Source: Bordetella parapertussis (GTDB lineage Bacteria > Pseudomonadota > Gammaproteobacteria > Burkholderiales > Burkholderiaceae_C). From it: a DNA stretch of 21,116 nucleotides. A program made the translations under genes and the position numbers. Below the pieces are notes generated by a model, which saw nothing but the letters and a program-made list of their open reading frames with translations, searched no databases and was not told the origin of the DNA. Shown here in pieces: positions 1 through 7,860 of the stretch. Location of the stretch: the NCBI GenBank assembly GCA_945888535.1, contig CAMDAN010000037.1, positions 1-21,116 of the forward strand, given 5' to 3'. Positions within the stretch are counted from its first letter, which is position 1. Every line of letters begins with the position of its first letter.

Positions 1-92
1 CTGATAAAGTTAACAACGAGCATCTTGCTCCGCTTGATTTAACACTGCAGTTTGGTAGGAAATACAGACCTACAGGTATGAATCGAAACCCT
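1..92. other. Left edge, no supported gene
   Basis: This stretch looks more AT-rich than the genes that follow and precedes the 3' end of the minus-strand pabB-pabC fusion. One plus-strand frame is open from base 3 to a stop at 162-164, running antisense into the fusion gene. It could be the tail of a convergent gene that starts outside the window. Its 53 codons show no motif I recognise, so I do not call it. Confidence 0.4.
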
Positions 93-1871
93 TCAAGGTC
101 TTTTGCTTACTGGCAACCAGCCCCGCAGGCTATTGATAAAAGCCATCTCCGTTACCCGATCTAAATCAGCCAAGCGAACCACACCTTCGGCGACACGCCC
201 CGACTTCAACGCCTCGGCTCGACCAATGCCGCCCAAGAGGCCACAGGCCAAGGGCGGCGTGATCCATCGGCCCTCGATACAAAACGCCAAGTTACCGCGC
301 GTGCCCTCGGTGATCTCACCGGCGCTGTTCCACAAAATCGTATCGAAAACGCTGGGGTCGGTAGGCGCAAAAGCATCGTAGTGAGCACGCCGCGTAGTCT
401 TAAAGCGAACAAATTCGGAGTGCGCTTCTAGGATCGGCTGCGTTGCCAGTTCCAAGCGAACGAAATCGGGGTTGGGCTCCAAAGCAAAAGCCTGCGCCTG
501 GGGTTGGCCTTGCGAATCCAGCAGCAAACGCACTCGCCACAGTTCGCTTGGGTGCGAATTCGTAAGTACCTCAAGGGCGGCTTCAACGCGGCTGGCGTCC
601 CAAGGCACTGCGAAATGGGCAGCGGCCGCTTGCATCCGGGCAAGGTGGGCGGCGCGGTGGCGCACGATGCCGTCTTCCAGCGCCAAGGTTTCCAACAAAG
701 AAAACGCTTGGCTTGCGCGTTGAACAAACGCCTGCTTGTATTCCCACTCTTGCCACTCTCCCTGCGCTGTGGCATCCGCGGTGATCCCGCTGCCAATGCC
801 GCATTGCGCGTTTTGGCCTTGCAAAGTGACTGTGCGAATAGGAACGTTAAAAATCGCCCGGCCGCCGGGCGCAACCAAACCCAAAGCGCCGCAGTAAACA
901 CCGCGAGCCTGAGGTTCTAATTGGTGAATCATCTGCATAGCCTGAACCTTGGGTGCCCCGGTCACGGAGCCGCAAGGAAACAAGGCCGAAAACACATCCA
1001 CCAAAGTTGTCCCTGGGCGGGTTGTTGCTTGCACATCCGAGGTCATTTGCCACACCGTTGGCAACGCCTGCGTGCGAAAGAGGGATGGAACTTTCACACT
1101 AAAGGGTTCGGCAACACGCGACATATCGTTGCGCAACAGGTCCACAATCATCACGTTTTCTGAGCGCTCTTTGGCGGAGCTGCGCAGGCCTTGGGCCAAG
1201 GCTTCGTCCTCTTGCGGTGTATCGCCGCGCCGTGCTGTGCCCTTCATGGGGCGGGCCAAAATCGTTGGCGCCTGCCAGTCGAAAAATAACTCCGGTGAAA
1301 CTGACAAAACCTGCCCGCTGTCACCGGTATCTATAAACGCGGCGTAACCCTTGGGTTGGGCCCGCTGGAGTGCTGCGAAAAGAGACAAGGCGGCGCGGTT
1401 GGAATCCACACCAGGGGCGTGGCTCAACTGGCCCTGCATTTGCGTGGTGAAGTTCACTTGGTACATCTCGCCCTGCGCAATCGCTTCATGCAGCGTTTGC
1501 ATGTCGGCATCAAAAGCCGCACGCGGCATCAAGGCCTGCCAATCCACGCGCACTTCGTGCGAACACAGCGCATCAGGCCACGGCAACGCATCATCAAACA
1601 CGCCAAACCACGCCAGCGGTCCGTTACTCGCATGTACCACAAACGCCGTATCAAACGCAGGCGCAGCTTCGTAGCTGACATAACCCACACACCAACGCCC
1701 CTGGGCAGCATGCGACTGCACGGCATCCAACACGCCGCGAACCTGGTCCAAGGTATGGGCTTGCAAAATCTCACGCGGGTTTGCAAACGCATAGCGCAGA
1801 CGCGGCGCGTCAGCGTTTGTCGGATCAGAAAAGTCAAGCAGCGCAGTGAATGCGCTTGCCGCTGCTGCCAT
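93..1871 (-). CDS. pabB: Bifunctional aminodeoxychorismate synthase component I / aminodeoxychorismate lyase (PabB-PabC fusion)
   Basis: Makes p-aminobenzoate for folate in the cytoplasm: the N-terminal half aminates chorismate with ammonia from a PabA-type glutaminase, and the C-terminal half releases pyruvate from the product. Residues about 1-395 are a chorismate-binding domain with PMKGT (208-212), whose lysine K210 marks PabB rather than TrpE, plus LLRND (245-249) and GSVTGAPK (301-308). Residues about 396-592 are a class IV aminotransferase fold with the likely PLP lysine K491 and an ITEGTRGN motif (520-527). I chose ATG at 1871, which shares one base with the nadA stop (TGATG); a TTG one codon earlier is possible. 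At 592 aa it has the length expected of such fusions. It is the last gene of nadC-nadA-pabB, so it is probably translationally coupled. No pabA lies in the window. Confidence 0.93.
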   Translation of the reverse strand: MAAAASAFTALLDFSDPTNADAPRLRYAFANPREILQAHTLDQVRGVLDAVQSHAAQGRWCVGYVSYEAAPAFDTAFVVHASNGPLAWFGVFDDALPWPDALCSHEVRVDWQALMPRAAFDADMQTLHEAIAQGEMYQVNFTTQMQGQLSHAPGVDSNRAALSLFAALQRAQPKGYAAFIDTGDSGQVLSVSPELFFDWQAPTILARPMKGTARRGDTPQEDEALAQGLRSSAKERSENVMIVDLLRNDMSRVAEPFSVKVPSLFRTQALPTVWQMTSDVQATTRPGTTLVDVFSALFPCGSVTGAPKVQAMQMIHQLEPQARGVYCGALGLVAPGGRAIFNVPIRTVTLQGQNAQCGIGSGITADATAQGEWQEWEYKQAFVQRASQAFSLLETLALEDGIVRHRAAHLARMQAAAAHFAVPWDASRVEAALEVLTNSHPSELWRVRLLLDSQGQPQAQAFALEPNPDFVRLELATQPILEAHSEFVRFKTTRRAHYDAFAPTDPSVFDTILWNSAGEITEGTRGNLAFCIEGRWITPPLACGLLGGIGRAEALKSGRVAEGVVRLADLDRVTEMAFINSLRGWLPVSKRP

Positions 1872-2989
1872 CAAGCCGCCCCGAGGTGCGGAACCAAACC
1901 GCCAGTAGGTTGGCCATTTTTGAGGGCCGCAGTAAAAGCCAGCATCCGGTCAATCGGCTTACGCGCACGCAAGCCCAAAGCGGGATCAACCCAAATCGCA
2001 TTGGCCCCTGATTCCAAAACGCGAGCCACATCGGCCAAACCATTCATCGCCATCCACGGGCATTGGGCGCAGCTTTTACAGGTCGCGCTGTTGCCTGCGG
2101 TCGGCGCTTCGATGAAGGTTTTCAAAGGATTGAGGGTACGCAGTTTGTGCAACATACCGCTGTCGGTAGCGACGATAAAAGTGGATGCGCTTGACGTTTG
2201 TGCTGCTTTCAAAATGCCCGAGGTCGATCCCACCGCGTCAGCCAAGGCCACCACTTCGGCGGGTGATTCTGGGTGGACGAGCACCAAAGCATCGGGGTGT
2301 TCTGCTTTAAGCGCTTGGAGCTCAAAGGCTTTGAATTCGTCGTGCACGATACATGCGCCCTGCCAGCACACCATGTCTGCGCCGGTTTCTTTGGCGATAT
2401 ACCCGCCCAAATGTTTGTCAGGTGCCCACAGGATTTTTTGGCCTGCGGCGTGCAGCGCTCCCACAATGTCTAGCGCACAACTTGAGGTGACAACCCAATC
2501 AGCCCGGGCCTTGACGGCGGCACTGGTATTGGCATAGACCACCACCACACGGTCTGGGTGCGCATCACAAAAGGCATTGAATGCGTCGATGGGGCAACCC
2601 AAATCGAGGGAACACGTAGCATCTAAATCAGGCATCAACACCTGCTTTTCAGGGCTGAGTATTTTTGCGGTTTCCCCCATAAACCGCACGCCAGAGACCA
2701 CGAGTGTTTGGGCGGAATGGGCGTGGCCAAAGCGGGCCATTTCTAAGGAGTCACTGACCAAACCGCCGGTGGCCTCGGCTAAGTCTTGCAAATCCGGGTG
2801 AACGTAGTAATGCGACACCATGACCGCATTTTTTTCTTTCAGTAAGCGGGCGATTTTTTCTTTTAACGCCTCGCGCTCGGTCGGGCTCGGCTCCACCGGA
2901 ACGCGGGCCCACGCGTGGCGGGTACTACAAGCCGGCTGCTCGTATTCAACGTCAATCACGCCAGAACCGTGGGGACTATCCAGTGACAT
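1871..2989 (-). CDS. nadA: Quinolinate synthase A
   Basis: Condenses iminoaspartate with dihydroxyacetone phosphate to quinolinate, the second step of de novo NAD synthesis, using a [4Fe-4S] cluster. By family comparison the cluster ligands are C126 (in TCSLDLGCP), C213 (in GACIVHDEF) and C310 (in CPWMAMN). The substrate-binding SHYYVHP segment is at 59-65. At 372 aa it carries a short N-terminal extension of about 30 residues. The ATG at 2989 shares one base with the nadC stop (TGATG), and its own stop shares one base with the pabB ATG, so the three genes form a tight operon. The aspartate oxidase nadB, which supplies iminoaspartate, is not in the window. Confidence 0.97.
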   Translation of the reverse strand: MSLDSPHGSGVIDVEYEQPACSTRHAWARVPVEPSPTEREALKEKIARLLKEKNAVMVSHYYVHPDLQDLAEATGGLVSDSLEMARFGHAHSAQTLVVSGVRFMGETAKILSPEKQVLMPDLDATCSLDLGCPIDAFNAFCDAHPDRVVVVYANTSAAVKARADWVVTSSCALDIVGALHAAGQKILWAPDKHLGGYIAKETGADMVCWQGACIVHDEFKAFELQALKAEHPDALVLVHPESPAEVVALADAVGSTSGILKAAQTSSASTFIVATDSGMLHKLRTLNPLKTFIEAPTAGNSATCKSCAQCPWMAMNGLADVARVLESGANAIWVDPALGLRARKPIDRMLAFTAALKNGQPTGGLVPHLGAA

Positions 2990-3864
2990 CAGAGTTCCTC
3001 AAAACGCATAGAAAAATCAGTCGCACGGACATCTTTGGTCAGTGCGCCAATCGAAATTCGGTCCACGCCAGTCGCTGCGATCTCGCGCACCGTTTTCAAG
3101 CTCACACCGCCTGAGACTTCTAAAACAGCGCGTCCCAAATTCAACGCCACCGCTTGGCGCAAAGTATCCAAATCCATATTGTCAAGCAAGACCATGCGAG
3201 CGCCGGCGTTTAAAGCTTCTTCCAATTGCGCCAAGGTCTCGACTTCAATCTCAATAAACGTCGCCCCTTTGGCGGCCGTGGTTTTTTGGGCTTGGATCAA
3301 CGCCGCTTTCACTCCGCCGGCTGCGGCGATGTGGTTTTCTTTTATCAATACCGCGTCGTAAAGCCCAATGCGGTGGTTGGTTCCGCCGCCCGTGCGAACA
3401 GCGTATTTTTGCGCAAGGCGCAAACCCGGAATGGTTTTGCGTGTGTCCACAATCGCAGCGCGGTTGCCGGGCACGCTGGCAACGGCTTGAACAAACACAT
3501 CGGTTTGGGTCGCGACTGCGCTTAGGAGTTGTAAAAAGTTGAGCGCCGCTCGCTCGGCAGTCAGTAAGGCCTGAGCTTGGCCTTCTATTTCCAAAACCAC
3601 TTGGTCGGCCACGGTACGCTCACCCTCTTTGATATGCCACGTCAAAACCGCAGACGGGTCCAAGGCCAAGACCGCCGCAGCCGCCCACGCGCTGCCACAT
3701 AAAACCGCTGCCTCCCGCACCACAATGCGGGCGCGGGCGCGGCGCTTGGGGTCAATCAAGGCCGCAGTCAGGTCGCCGCCGCCTACATCTTCAGCCAGCG
3801 CCCGGGCCACATCGGAGTGCGCCAAGGCGTTAATCGCTTCAGGAGAAAAATCAAAATGCGTCAT
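2989..3864 (-). CDS. nadC: Nicotinate-nucleotide pyrophosphorylase (carboxylating), quinolinate phosphoribosyltransferase
   Basis: Converts quinolinate and phosphoribosyl pyrophosphate to nicotinate mononucleotide, CO2 and pyrophosphate. At 291 aa it is full length. Family motifs are visible: ERAALNFLQ (104-112), [10 protein letters not shown] (140-149), [12 protein letters not shown] (157-168) and KENH (175-178), which form the substrate and phosphoribosyl pyrophosphate pocket. It is the first gene of nadC-nadA-pabB, so the region from 3865 to 3961 should hold the operon promoter. No Shine-Dalgarno sequence precedes the ATG. Instead a perfect 7-bp hairpin sits three bases upstream of it, which could affect initiation. 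Confidence 0.97.
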   Translation of the reverse strand: MTHFDFSPEAINALAHSDVARALAEDVGGGDLTAALIDPKRRARARIVVREAAVLCGSAWAAAAVLALDPSAVLTWHIKEGERTVADQVVLEIEGQAQALLTAERAALNFLQLLSAVATQTDVFVQAVASVPGNRAAIVDTRKTIPGLRLAQKYAVRTGGGTNHRIGLYDAVLIKENHIAAAGGVKAALIQAQKTTAAKGATFIEIEVETLAQLEEALNAGARMVLLDNMDLDTLRQAVALNLGRAVLEVSGGVSLKTVREIAATGVDRISIGALTKDVRATDFSMRFEEL

Positions 3865-3867
3865 AGG

Positions 3868-3884
3868 GCCGCTAGCATAGCGGC
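3868..3884. promoter_or_regulatory. Perfect inverted repeat just upstream of nadC
   Basis: GCCGCTA (3868-3874), a 3-base spacer, then TAGCGGC (3878-3884). It lies three bases from the nadC start codon, in the position where a ribosome-binding site is expected. It may be a repressor operator for the NAD operon (NAD genes are often controlled by dedicated repressors) or an mRNA hairpin that hides the start. The sequence alone cannot decide which. Confidence 0.45.
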
Positions 3885-3961
3885 AGTGGGCTGGCGTTTT
3901 TGGTGCTTTTTTCGATACCCTTGGGCCCAGCCAGTAAAATCATCTGCAACAAGGATTCTCT

Positions 3962-4168
3962 ATGTCACTCTTTCGCCGCCCTGATTACCATTCCGAAGCC
4001 AGCCTTTTTATCGACCAACTCAAGGCGTCCAAGCCGTCCTTAGAAGCCGAACAACGGGCTGGACGGGCGCTTTTATGGGACAAAACCATTGACGCCCAAG
4101 CCCAAAAAGGCTTTAAGAGCGGCAAAGAGGCCCAGCAACCTTACGTGTACCAAACCCATTCGGACTGA
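3962..4168 (+). CDS. DUF3460 family protein
   Basis: A 68-aa soluble, charged protein that I recognise as the DUF3460 family, found mostly in betaproteobacteria; its function is unknown. It has no membrane segment or signal peptide, and its N-terminal half (FRRPDYHSEAS, 4-14) is the most typical part. AAGGA at 3951-3955 is a good ribosome-binding site about six bases before the ATG. A possible -10, TAAAAT, lies at 3935-3940 with no convincing -35. It precedes scpA by only a few bases, so the two are probably co-transcribed. The family is small and uncharacterised, so no role can be assigned beyond this conserved neighbourhood. Confidence 0.85.
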   Translation: MSLFRRPDYHSEASLFIDQLKASKPSLEAEQRAGRALLWDKTIDAQAQKGFKSGKEAQQPYVYQTHSD

Positions 4169-4175
4169 AGCTCCC

Positions 4176-5000
4176 GTGGAAAACAGCGTTGTGTCGCAAG
4201 ACATGCCACTTGTGGTCGATCACGTTGCAGTCGCGCGGCTGTATGGCGAACCTTTGTTTGCTATGCCCAACGATTTGTACATTCCGCCCGACGCGCTGGA
4301 GGTTTTTTTAGAGGCTTTTGAAGGCCCACTGGATTTTTTGCTCTACCTTATTCGCAAGCAAAACTTCAATATTCTGGATATCCCGATGCTTAGCGTCACC
4401 AAGCAGTACTTGGTGTATGTCGATGAAATTCGCAAGCGCAATCTGGAATTAGCTGCCGAGTATTTGCTCATGGCCGCCATGCTCATCGAGATTAAATCGC
4501 GCATGTTGTTGCCACCTAAAAAGAGCGTCGATGGCGAAGAAGTGGAAGATCCCCGGGCCGAGTTGGTGCGCCGATTGCTTGAATATGAGCAAATGAAATT
4601 AGCGTCCACGCGGCTGAACGCGATTCCACAGTTTGGGCGAGATTTCCTGAAAGCCACTGTTTTTATTGAGCAAAGCCTGCAACCGCGCTTTCCGGATGTG
4701 GCGGTGGTTGACCTTAAAGAGGCGTGGGCTGGGATTTTGCAACGCGCCAAACTCATTCAACACCACAAAATCAGCCGCGAAGAACTCTCAGTGCGCGAGC
4801 ACATGAGCATGGTGCTGAAAAAACTCCAAGGCCGTCGCTTTGTCGGTTTTGAAGATTTGTTTGACCCCGCCAGCGGCGTTCCCGTTTTGGTCGTGACCTT
4901 TATCGCCTTGCTTGAACTCGCCAAAGAAACGCTGGTTGAAATTACCCAAGCCGAAGCTTTTGCCCCCATTTATGTGCGTTTGGCCTATGCTCCGAGCTAA
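4176..5000 (+). CDS. scpA: Segregation and condensation protein A (ScpA)
   Basis: The kleisin subunit of the SMC-ScpAB condensin, which bridges SMC heads and helps compact and segregate the chromosome. The hallmark FEGPLDFLLYLIRKQ segment lies about 48 residues in, followed by an IEIKSRMLLPP segment. The C-terminal winged-helix part extends to the end. I chose GTG at 4176, eight bases after the DUF3460 stop. The frame is open further upstream, inside the DUF3460 gene, so an earlier start cannot be excluded, and ATG at 4203 is the other candidate. None has a strong ribosome-binding site. With GTG the protein is 274 aa. The partner scpB is not in the window. Confidence 0.92.
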   Translation: MENSVVSQDMPLVVDHVAVARLYGEPLFAMPNDLYIPPDALEVFLEAFEGPLDFLLYLIRKQNFNILDIPMLSVTKQYLVYVDEIRKRNLELAAEYLLMAAMLIEIKSRMLLPPKKSVDGEEVEDPRAELVRRLLEYEQMKLASTRLNAIPQFGRDFLKATVFIEQSLQPRFPDVAVVDLKEAWAGILQRAKLIQHHKISREELSVREHMSMVLKKLQGRRFVGFEDLFDPASGVPVLVVTFIALLELAKETLVEITQAEAFAPIYVRLAYAPS

Positions 5001-5030
5001 TTGCCACCTTTAGGAAAGAAGCGTCCCACC

Positions 5031-5939
5031 ATGGCCACTGTTCACCCTAGCCCCGCTGATCTTGCCGCCGCCCAGCTCGCAGGAACGCCCTACGGCACCC
5101 TGCCCCCCGCGTCCCCGCTGGCCAACCGCAAACCCATTAGCTTGCCCCGGCTTTTAGAGATGCACAGCCGTGGTGAAAAAATAACGGTGATGACTGCCTA
5201 TGACGCAACCTTTGCCGCCGTAGCCGACGCCGCTGGCGTGGAATGTATTTTGATTGGCGACTCCTTGGGCATGGTGTGCCAAGGCTTGCACAGCACCGTC
5301 GGCGTCACTCTCGATGATATGCGCTACCACACCCGAAGCGTTGCGCGGGGAATTCACCGCGCCCAGGGAACCGCATGGGTGATTGCTGATTTACCTTTTG
5401 GGACCTACCAAGAATCTAAAGAACAAGCCCTGCGAAGCGCCTCGGTGCTGACCCAAGCCGGTGCCCATATGATTAAGCTCGAAGGCGGCGGTTGGACCAC
5501 GGAGACCGTGCGCTTTTTGGTGGAACGGGGCATTCCGGTGTGCGCCCATCTGGGACTCACGCCGCAAACCGTTCACGCCTTGGGCGGCTACCGCGTTCAA
5601 GGTAAAACTGGCGCCAGCGCCGAGCTCCTTAAAAAACAAGCCCACGAACTTCAAGACGCAGGCGCGTCGATGCTGGTACTTGAAATGGTTCCCGCGGAGC
5701 TTTCCCGCGAACTTACAAAAGAACTCACCCATTGCCCCACCATTGGCATCGGCGCAGGCAACGGAACGGCCGGGCAGGTCTTGGTCTTGCATGATCTTTT
5801 GGGCGTGAATTTAGGCAAGATGCCCAAGTTTGTTCGTAACTTTATGGACGACTCCCACTCCATACGCGGCGCTATGGAAGCTTATGTGGCCGCAGTCAAA
5901 AATGGCAGCTTCCCGGTGGATGCCACTCACGCTTGGTAA
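5031..5939 (+). CDS. panB: 3-methyl-2-oxobutanoate hydroxymethyltransferase
   Basis: First committed step of pantothenate synthesis: transfers a hydroxymethyl group from methylenetetrahydrofolate to ketoisovalerate, giving ketopantoate. By comparison with the E. coli enzyme the metal and substrate ligands are D77 (IGDSLG), D120 (ADLPFGTY) and E151 (KLEGG), and the catalytic base is E218 (VLEMVP). [11 protein letters not shown] (239-249) is the family's C-terminal active-site loop. AGGAAAG (5012-5018) decides the ATG at 5031; a TTG at 5001, right after the scpA stop, would only add ten residues. The 302-aa protein carries about 33 extra N-terminal residues rich in Ala and Pro. It is followed by panC after 13 bases. 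Confidence 0.96.
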   Translation: MATVHPSPADLAAAQLAGTPYGTLPPASPLANRKPISLPRLLEMHSRGEKITVMTAYDATFAAVADAAGVECILIGDSLGMVCQGLHSTVGVTLDDMRYHTRSVARGIHRAQGTAWVIADLPFGTYQESKEQALRSASVLTQAGAHMIKLEGGGWTTETVRFLVERGIPVCAHLGLTPQTVHALGGYRVQGKTGASAELLKKQAHELQDAGASMLVLEMVPAELSRELTKELTHCPTIGIGAGNGTAGQVLVLHDLLGVNLGKMPKFVRNFMDDSHSIRGAMEAYVAAVKNGSFPVDATHAW

Positions 5940-5952
5940 CTCTTCGCAATCC

Positions 5953-6777
5953 ATGCAACTCGTTCACACCCTTGCCGACCTCCAAAGCGCACTAGCCCCC
6001 TTTCACCACCCCGCCGTGGTTCCTACGATGGGCAACTTGCACGATGGCCATTTGGCATTGGTGCAACAAGCCAAACCTTTGGGCGACATCACGGTTGCCA
6101 CCATTTTTGTGAACCGCTTGCAGTTTGGGCCCAACGACGACTTTGACACCTACCCCCGCACCTTAGCGGCCGACTGCGACAAGCTCAAAGCTGCCGGTTG
6201 CGACCTTGTTTTTGCGCCATCTGAAAAAGAACTTTTCCCCCAAAACCAGGGTTTTACGGTCGCGCCTCCTGACCTGCTCGCTGATATTCTCGAAGGTGAA
6301 TTTCGCCCGGGGTTTTTCAAAGGCGTTTGCACGGTAGTGTTGAAGTTGCTGTCTTGTACCTACGCCCGTACCGCCGTCTTTGGAAAAAAAGACTACCAAC
6401 AGCTGATGGTGATTCGCCAAATGGTGCAGCAATTTAATTTGCCGGTGAATGTCTTGGGCGGAGAGACACTGCGCAGCCCCGAAGGTTTGGCGCTTTCTTC
6501 GCGCAACAGTTACCTCAGCCCAGCCGAGCGCGAACAAGCCCCGCAGCTGCACGCTGCACTGGCAAAGCTGGCCGAAGCGGTACGCAATGGAAATACCGAT
6601 TTCGCCAGCCTAGAAGAAGACGCTATGCAAAGCCTGCGCCGCCAAGGCTGGCTGCCTGACTACGTTGTTGCAAGACGCCAAAGCGATTTACAAAAACCCC
6701 ACGCCGGTGATGCGCTGGTGTTTTTAGCTGCCGCACGCTTAGGCACCACGCGCTTGATTGACAACCTGGAAATCTAG
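5953..6777 (+). CDS. panC: Pantothenate synthetase (pantoate--beta-alanine ligase)
   Basis: Joins pantoate and beta-alanine using ATP, through a pantoyl-adenylate, in the cytoplasm. Nucleotidyltransferase-fold signatures are intact: PTMGNLHDGH (24-33, the HIGH-type motif), FRPGFFKGVCTVV (117-129), KKDYQQL (145-151) and LSSRNSYL (181-188, the KMSKS-like loop). With ATG 5953 the protein is 274 aa, normal for the family. A longer frame reaching back into panB exists, but it would put 41 non-family residues in front. Co-transcribed with panB, which makes the precursor of its pantoate substrate. The aspartate decarboxylase gene panD is not nearby, so beta-alanine must come from elsewhere. Confidence 0.96.
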   Translation: MQLVHTLADLQSALAPFHHPAVVPTMGNLHDGHLALVQQAKPLGDITVATIFVNRLQFGPNDDFDTYPRTLAADCDKLKAAGCDLVFAPSEKELFPQNQGFTVAPPDLLADILEGEFRPGFFKGVCTVVLKLLSCTYARTAVFGKKDYQQLMVIRQMVQQFNLPVNVLGGETLRSPEGLALSSRNSYLSPAEREQAPQLHAALAKLAEAVRNGNTDFASLEEDAMQSLRRQGWLPDYVVARRQSDLQKPHAGDALVFLAAARLGTTRLIDNLEI

Positions 6778-6781
6778 CGCT

Positions 6782-7729
6782 TTGAATGAAAGAAAAAACC
6801 TAGACGGTCTTTCCAGCGCGCTCATGCTGATGCTCTGCGTTATTTGGAGCTTGCAGCAAATTGCCATCAAAGCCGTCGGCGATCAGATGGCACCCATGCT
6901 TCAAATTGCCCTGCGCTCGGGCGTGGCTTTGGTCTTGGTTGCGGGGTTGATGGTGTGGCGCAAAGAACGCTTTGATTGGCGGGCATGGAAAGCTGGCGCA
7001 GTCATAGCCGCTTTGTTCGCCTTAGAGTATTTGCTCGTCGCCGAAGCGTTGCGCTTTACCAGCGCAGGACACACCTTGGTATTTCTCTATACCTCTCCGG
7101 TCTTTGCCGCGATTGGCTTACACCTCAAACTCCCCAGTGAGCGCCTCACGCGCATCCAATGGGGCGGTGTGGCGCTGGCTTTTGGCGGAGTGGCCTATGC
7201 GTTTTTAGGGGGCGATACGCCTGTTCCCAACGCCGACAACCACAGCCCCATGGTCCTTGCCTTGTGGGGCGATTTTTTGGCCTTGCTTGCCGGAGCCGCC
7301 TGGGGCGCGACCACCGTGGCGATTCGCACCACACAACTCTCTGTGACCGCCCCCAACCAAACCATTCTTTACCAACTCTGCGGCGCGTTTTTCTTTCTGC
7401 TGCCTATCGCCTTTCTCACAGGCCAAACCCACTTTGAGCCCACGCCGCTGGTTTGGCTCAGCCTGGCCTACCAAACCTTCATCATGTCTTTTGTGAGCTT
7501 GTTGGTGTGGTTTTGGCTGCTGCGCCACTACCTCGCATCGCGCTTAGGCGTGTTGACCTTTCTCACCCCGGTCATCGGCGTGGTTCTTGGGGCCGTGTTG
7601 CTAGGCGAACCGTTAGAGGCCCAGTTCATCGCAGGCGCTGCGGTGGTATTGCTGGGCATTACTACGGTTAGTTTGCATGCATCGATTGGGGGTTGGATAC
7701 AACGGGTTTTTCGTCCTACCTCGGCTTAG
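6782..7729 (+). CDS. EamA/DMT-superfamily permease
   Basis: An inner-membrane protein of about 315 aa with roughly ten hydrophobic helices in two repeated halves, the plan of EamA (RhtA/YdcZ-like) drug/metabolite transporters. Such proteins mostly export amino acids or small metabolites; the substrate here is unknown. The first helix begins around LMLMLCVIWS. The start is uncertain: TTG at 6782, five bases after the panC stop, fits best; TTG at 6758 would overlap panC, and ATG at 6824 would cut into the first helix. It follows panC tightly and is likely part of the same transcript, but a link to pantothenate is only positional. Confidence 0.85.
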   Translation: MNERKNLDGLSSALMLMLCVIWSLQQIAIKAVGDQMAPMLQIALRSGVALVLVAGLMVWRKERFDWRAWKAGAVIAALFALEYLLVAEALRFTSAGHTLVFLYTSPVFAAIGLHLKLPSERLTRIQWGGVALAFGGVAYAFLGGDTPVPNADNHSPMVLALWGDFLALLAGAAWGATTVAIRTTQLSVTAPNQTILYQLCGAFFFLLPIAFLTGQTHFEPTPLVWLSLAYQTFIMSFVSLLVWFWLLRHYLASRLGVLTFLTPVIGVVLGAVLLGEPLEAQFIAGAAVVLLGITTVSLHASIGGWIQRVFRPTSA

Positions 7730-7810
7730 GCTGTTTGCCTGTCGTCGCGCGGGTAGCCCATGCCTACGGCCATCTCCGTTCCAGTGCCCGGCAAATTCCG
7801 CGCTGAGAAT

Positions 7811-7848
7811 AGCAGCTTTTTTGATTGCAAAATGTCAGAAAGTCTGCT
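7811..7848. promoter_or_regulatory. Imperfect inverted repeat over the AbiE promoter (candidate operator)
   Basis: Left arm AGCAGCTTT (7811-7819) and right arm AAAGTCTGCT (7839-7848) are complementary apart from one extra T in the right arm. The repeat flanks the -35 and touches the first base of the -10 of the promoter described next. AbiEi-type antitoxins are known to bind inverted repeats at their own promoter, so this is a plausible autoregulatory site. Confidence 0.5.
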
Positions 7849-7853
7849 ATATT
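7825..7853 (+). promoter_or_regulatory. Sigma-70-type promoter of the AbiE module
   Basis: TTGCAA (7825-7830) and TATATT (7848-7853) are separated by exactly 17 bases. The transcription start would fall at about 7859-7861, on or next to the antitoxin ATG at 7861. No Shine-Dalgarno sequence precedes that ATG, so the mRNA is probably leaderless. Confidence 0.65.
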
Positions 7854-7860
7854 TTCCATC

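Noticed and set aside
3..164. Open plus-strand frame at the left edge
   Set aside because: Only 53 codons, no start in view and no motif; more than 70 bases are antisense to the pabB-pabC fusion. It could be a gene tail but cannot be supported.
1356..2537. A 393-codon plus-strand open frame opposite pabB and nadA
   Set aside because: It lies wholly antisense to two genes with intact family motifs; its translation is rich in Arg, Ala and Ser with no recognisable domain, as expected for a shadow frame in GC-rich DNA.
3889..3934. GGCTGG/CCAGCC arms with a T-rich loop upstream of DUF3460 as a terminator
   Set aside because: The loop is over 30 bases and no T run follows the second arm; between divergent genes a terminator is not expected either.
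5830..5952. Upstream in-frame extension of panC into panB
   Set aside because: The 41 extra residues are an out-of-frame reading of panB; the ATG at 5953 gives a standard-length enzyme starting just before its conserved motifs.
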